From Colias croceus (lineage: Eukaryota > Arthropoda > Insecta > Lepidoptera > Pieridae), in NCBI RefSeq assembly GCF_905220415.1, contig NC_059562.1, forward strand, positions 885,501 to 949,500: a DNA stretch of 64,000 nucleotides. The letters are read 5' to 3'. The notes under the pieces are model-generated. The model made no database searches and was not told the DNA's origin. It was given only the letters and a program-made list of their open reading frames with translations. Below, in pieces: positions 38,801-43,900 of the stretch. The translations under genes and the position numbers were made by a program. Numbering within the stretch: the first letter of the stretch is position 1; each line of letters starts with the position of its first letter.

Positions 38801-40913
38801 ATATTTGGATATTGAATCAAAATTTAAAACAACCATGCCCTGTGTTTCAATTTCATATACACACTGTAAAAACACTACAATAATTGACATTATATTGACT
38901 TAGCGTTTTTGTTTAAAGTACAAAAATCGACCTCAGTTCATGATTTTTTCCAAAGAACCTGATTGTAAAATAAACAAATTAAAACAACCATGCCCTTTAT
39001 CATATTCGAAACTTTAATATACATTTTTTTTTAGATATGTACGTAAAGAATCTAAGAAGATAAACGGTTATAACTAGAGTTAATTTTCGGTATCAAAAGG
39101 GGATTCTACCCGATTCAGGCCTTAAGAGGCCGGCGGACGACAATTTTTCCATACAAACGTAATACCTAAATAATTTTCAGTTTGAGCATATTTCCACTTT
39201 ATTGTGCTGTTATTCGGAATAAGACAGTATTTATCTAGGTTCCCATATTATTTTTATTGCAAAATACTTAAATACAACGAATTGTAAACGATTTGTATTT
39301 CTCACATTTTTTAAGTATAAATGATATGTTTTCTACTCATCCATTCTGTAATAAAAACGGCAATATTCTTAATGTAATGTAATTCGAAACATGGTTTACA
39401 TTGTTAAGTTACACAATATGCAAAAAAAATTGGAAAAGCATTGAGTTTTCATTCATCGTTTTTGGTATTACGGCACACGTTCAAATTAATCACAAATTTT
39501 CATCGGTCGTCGTGCTGTCGCATCAAGCAATACAGATACATACAGTAAACTTCATAGTATGGAAAAAAGTTTGTATGTGTTGGTAATATTTTCGATGTGT
39601 GAAAACCACGTCACCACTTTGTCAAGCACAAGCCTGTCAAACTATTTTCTTTTTCATCCTAAAACAAAAAGGTGGAGGTTCTATGCTCGTTTAATTTATT
39701 TTTGCATATTTTGTGTTTTTTAGTTTAATTTAATTTATCGTTTTAAATATAATTAAGTAGGTATACCTAAATACAAGTATTGTTAATTCTGGCTTAAAAT
39801 AATTAATTTAATAATTATTTTAATTAAAATAATTTGCGCCTGTAATCACTACATATTTTAGCAACATAATAAATTTTCTAGTGTATCAGTTTTTTTTCTA
39901 CGAATTTATTTAGGTAGCTCAGTCGGCCGCGAAAATCCCAATATTTTAAATATTTTTTTAAAAATCGTGTTTTTAAAATAAAACTCTGGGTGTTCTACTC
40001 GTGTAAAGAGAAGCTCCTTAGATATTTCCGATAAAAAAGGGTCAAAGGATGTCACTTTTTTGCGCCTAAAAGTAAAAACATATAGTGCACTGTGCGTGCG
40101 TATTTTTTGCCAATTGTATTGTAATATTTCTGACTAGCTTCCACCCGCGTCTCCGTCCGCGCGGATGTCCGTCTTCGCGTGGATGGTTTATTTCTCCATT
40201 TTGAGTTACTCTGACAATGACATCTTATAAAAAAAAGAATCCACTGCGGGTAACGCAACGTGTGTTCGCGGTTCTACAGAACAACGTCTATGGATAAAAC
40301 TGAAAAATTAAGATTATTTTTTTCCACGTGTTATTCCAGGATAAAAAGTATCTAAAAGTATATATTGTATGCCCAGGATAATAAAGTATAATTATGCCAA
40401 GTTTCATCGAAATCGAACTGTTAGTTTTCACGTGATGTCAGCATACAGACAGACAGACAGACGGACAGACAAAAATTTTTTTAATCACATATTTGGGTTT
40501 GGTATCGATCCAGTAACACCCCCTGCTATTTACTTTTTCGATATTTTCAATGTACAGAATTGACCCTTCTACAGATTTATTATATATACTAGCTTCCGCC
40601 CGCGACTCCGTCCGCGCGGATGTCGGTCTTCGCGTGGATGGTTTATTTCTCGATTTTGAGTAACTCTGACAATGACATCTTATAAATATCTATTATAAAG
40701 ACCAAATACGGCTCGACCTATAATAATACGCAACGTGTGTTCGCGGTTCTACAGAACAACGTCTATGGATAAAACTGAAAAGTTAAGATAATTTTTTTTC
40801 TACGTATGTTTCCAGGATAAAAAGTATCCTATTTTACACCCAGGATAATAAGGTATAATTATACCAAGTTTCATCGAGATCGAACCGTTAGTTTTCACGT
40901 GATGTCTTCACAT

Positions 40914-40953
<40 letters not shown>

Positions 40954-43900
40954 ACCGACAAAATTTTTTTAAATAATATATTTGGGTTTGGTATCGATCC
41001 AGTAACACCCCCTGCTATTTATTTTTTCAATATTTTCAATGTACAGAATTGACCCTTCTACAGATTTATTATATGTATAGATGTATAGAGAATAGATTAT
41101 ATTTGCGAAAAAAATGTACCCTGATTTTTACAGCTAGATTTTTTTTCTACAAAGCCTAGATGTTGAAATATTATTGAAGACTAGATTTTCGCCCGCGGCT
41201 TCGCCCGCGTTTGCAAAGGAAAACCCGCATAGTTCCCGTTCCCGTGGGATTTTCGGGATAAAAATCCTATGTGTTAATCTAAGTTACCCTCTATATGTGT
41301 GCTAAATTTCATTGTAATCGGTTCAGTAGTTTTTTCGTGAAAGAGTAACAAACATCCATACATCCATACAAACTTTCGCATTTATAATATTACTAGTAGG
41401 ATATAAGTGTTGTAGAGAAATTTCCTTAAAACGCATTGCTATTCTGCACATACACTTACGATTGCCCAAAGTTTGCTGCAAAAATAAAGTAAATAAGAAA
41501 CATTATATTCCTAAATAAAAAGAAATGCGTTTGTCAATATGAATGAATGGTACACTCACACAACTACACACTATTCACACAAATTCACGCGCGGCTTCGG
41601 CGGGAATTGTGCAGCAGAGACAACAATATTCGAGCGTATTTTGCCTTCACTTCGAATTGCAGTTGGCAGCGGCCTCCGCCGGACTCTTAATGGTGACATT
41701 TAATACAGACGATTCTGTCATAATCCAGGCGTCTGCTAAGATATGTAATCCGGAAATAATTCCAATTTTCTGGCAGTCAATCCTCATTAAATATGTAATT
41801 AAAAATGGTTTCGTAGTTCTGTGTTATGTTGTAGATAGTATACTCATTGTGACGTAATAGATATGGTATACACGAATTTTCTTAGTTAATGGTGACATTT
41901 AATAGAGACGATTCTGTCATAATCCAGGCATCTGCTAAGATATGTAATCCGGGAATAATTCTAATTTTCTGGCAGTCAATCCTCATTCTTTATATTTATT
42001 TTGATGAAAATGAGTTAATTTTTTTGATAGGTACATTACGAAAGAGAATAAATAACCTATTTAAAGATTGGGAATTTAATTTCTCTGTTTCCTGGAAAAT
42101 TGATGTATAATATTTTTATTAGCCTCATTTAGTTCTTATCCTTCTACCATAATTAGATAAAGAAATAAAGAGAAGTAATAATATAAGTAGGTATTGATAA
42201 TTTACAAAATATATAGGTTTTCAGGTAACTTTAGCAAACAGATGAAACTGCATTGGTTTCGCAACTGCATTAGCAAAGTACTGTTAATTTTAATTAGTAT
42301 GTTTGCACAAACGTCGCCTCTAAACAGATTTACAGATATTTCATAGTTTATAACGATCGTCTTAATTCGAAAGTAAGTTTAAAGAAAACTGAAAGTTTTT
42401 AACGTTTCTACTTTTTCCTGTAAGTTTATATCGCAATTATTAATTAATAGAACTTGCTCAGTTATTATCCATTATATAACTTTGTATAATTAAATTTATA
42501 GTAGTCCTTATAACTTAGGTATACGTAATTTTATTACATTTACAGTAAATACAGTCATTTTGGTGTTAATCCATACTAATATTATAAATGCGAAAGTAAC
42601 TCTGTCTGTCTGTCTGTCTGTTACTCAATCACGCCTTAACTACTGAACCAATTTGCATGAAATTTGGTATAGAGATATTTTGATACCCGAGAAAGGACAT
42701 AGGATAGGTTTTATCCCGGAAATCCCACGGGAACGGGAACTATGCGGGTTTTTCTTTGACTGCGCGGGCGATGCCGCGGGTGGACAGCTAGTTTAAGATA
42801 TGTATAAATAAAATATTTTCAGTTCGTATATATCTATATTTCCTATAAATAAAGTTTCTTTTCATATTTAGTACTTACCACTGGCATGTAACTTTCTTTC
42901 TTGTGAGTCTTCAGCGTCCATCATCGATTGTTTTTGGAAGAAACCCTAAAAATACATTTTTTATACATTTCGAAGTTTTTATGTATGTATAGGTACTTAT
43001 CAGTAAAACTATTCTGACTACATAGGTACTCTATAATAAATAATTAGGTATATTGTTTATTTTTATATTTATTCGTAGGTTAAGTAAAATAAATTTAAAT
43101 GCTTTAAAATAACATTTTGTGAGTATTTTTATTATATAAAATATATTGTTTATTTACCTGCATTTGTAGATTAGCCAAATCTTCTAGATTTTTCCTCATT
43201 AACATGTTTTGTTGTTCGAATTCCGATACGCTGTTACCAGCGCTGGATGTTGTTGATTGTTCCTAAAAAAATAAGATTTATTAAAAAGAGCAGTATTAAA
43301 CCGATTTAAATAAAGGAGGTTACAATTTTGACAACCGTTTTAATAATTTAATTCGTCTTCATCAAATTTCAGCATTATCAATTTTTCATTCAGTACTTTT
43401 TGCGTGAACGAGAAGCAAACATGTACTAAGTATGCAATTTTCACCCATTTTCACGAAAAAAATTAGAGCACGTGAATGAGTTTTTAATGACTTATTGATA
43501 GGATTTTAATTTAAAAATATTTGTAAGAACCTGTCCATCCCCATCCCTGGAGACGCTCAGGTCCAGGGTCTGGTCTCCATCTTCAGAACCACTACCATCT
43601 TCCTCAGCAGGCTGGCTTTTGAACAACCTCATTGACTGGTGGTTTATTATTTGGAGAGCTCGTTGTCTATAACAAGAAAGTTCATGAAAATCGGATCACT
43701 GTTTACGGAGATTTACGTTACATATGTAGGTATACCTATAAAAATGTATCCTAATAATTGTTCTAATTATCCGTATTTGATAGTTTACAGGTGACATTTT
43801 GAAATGTTCGTGTAATACTTTATTGGACGGATAAATTTTAACCAAGGATTGAAAAATCGGCCCTTAATGAAGTACCTACCTACTTTAGGTACATTCCTTG

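Noticed and set aside
39900..39925. A-box-like TAGCTCAGTCGGCC
   Set aside because: No B box or tRNA fold follows within 80 bases.
41543..42110. Two open frames (104 and 73 residues) sharing a peptide segment
   Set aside because: The similarity comes from the A-B-A DNA repeat; there is no start context, domain or splice support.
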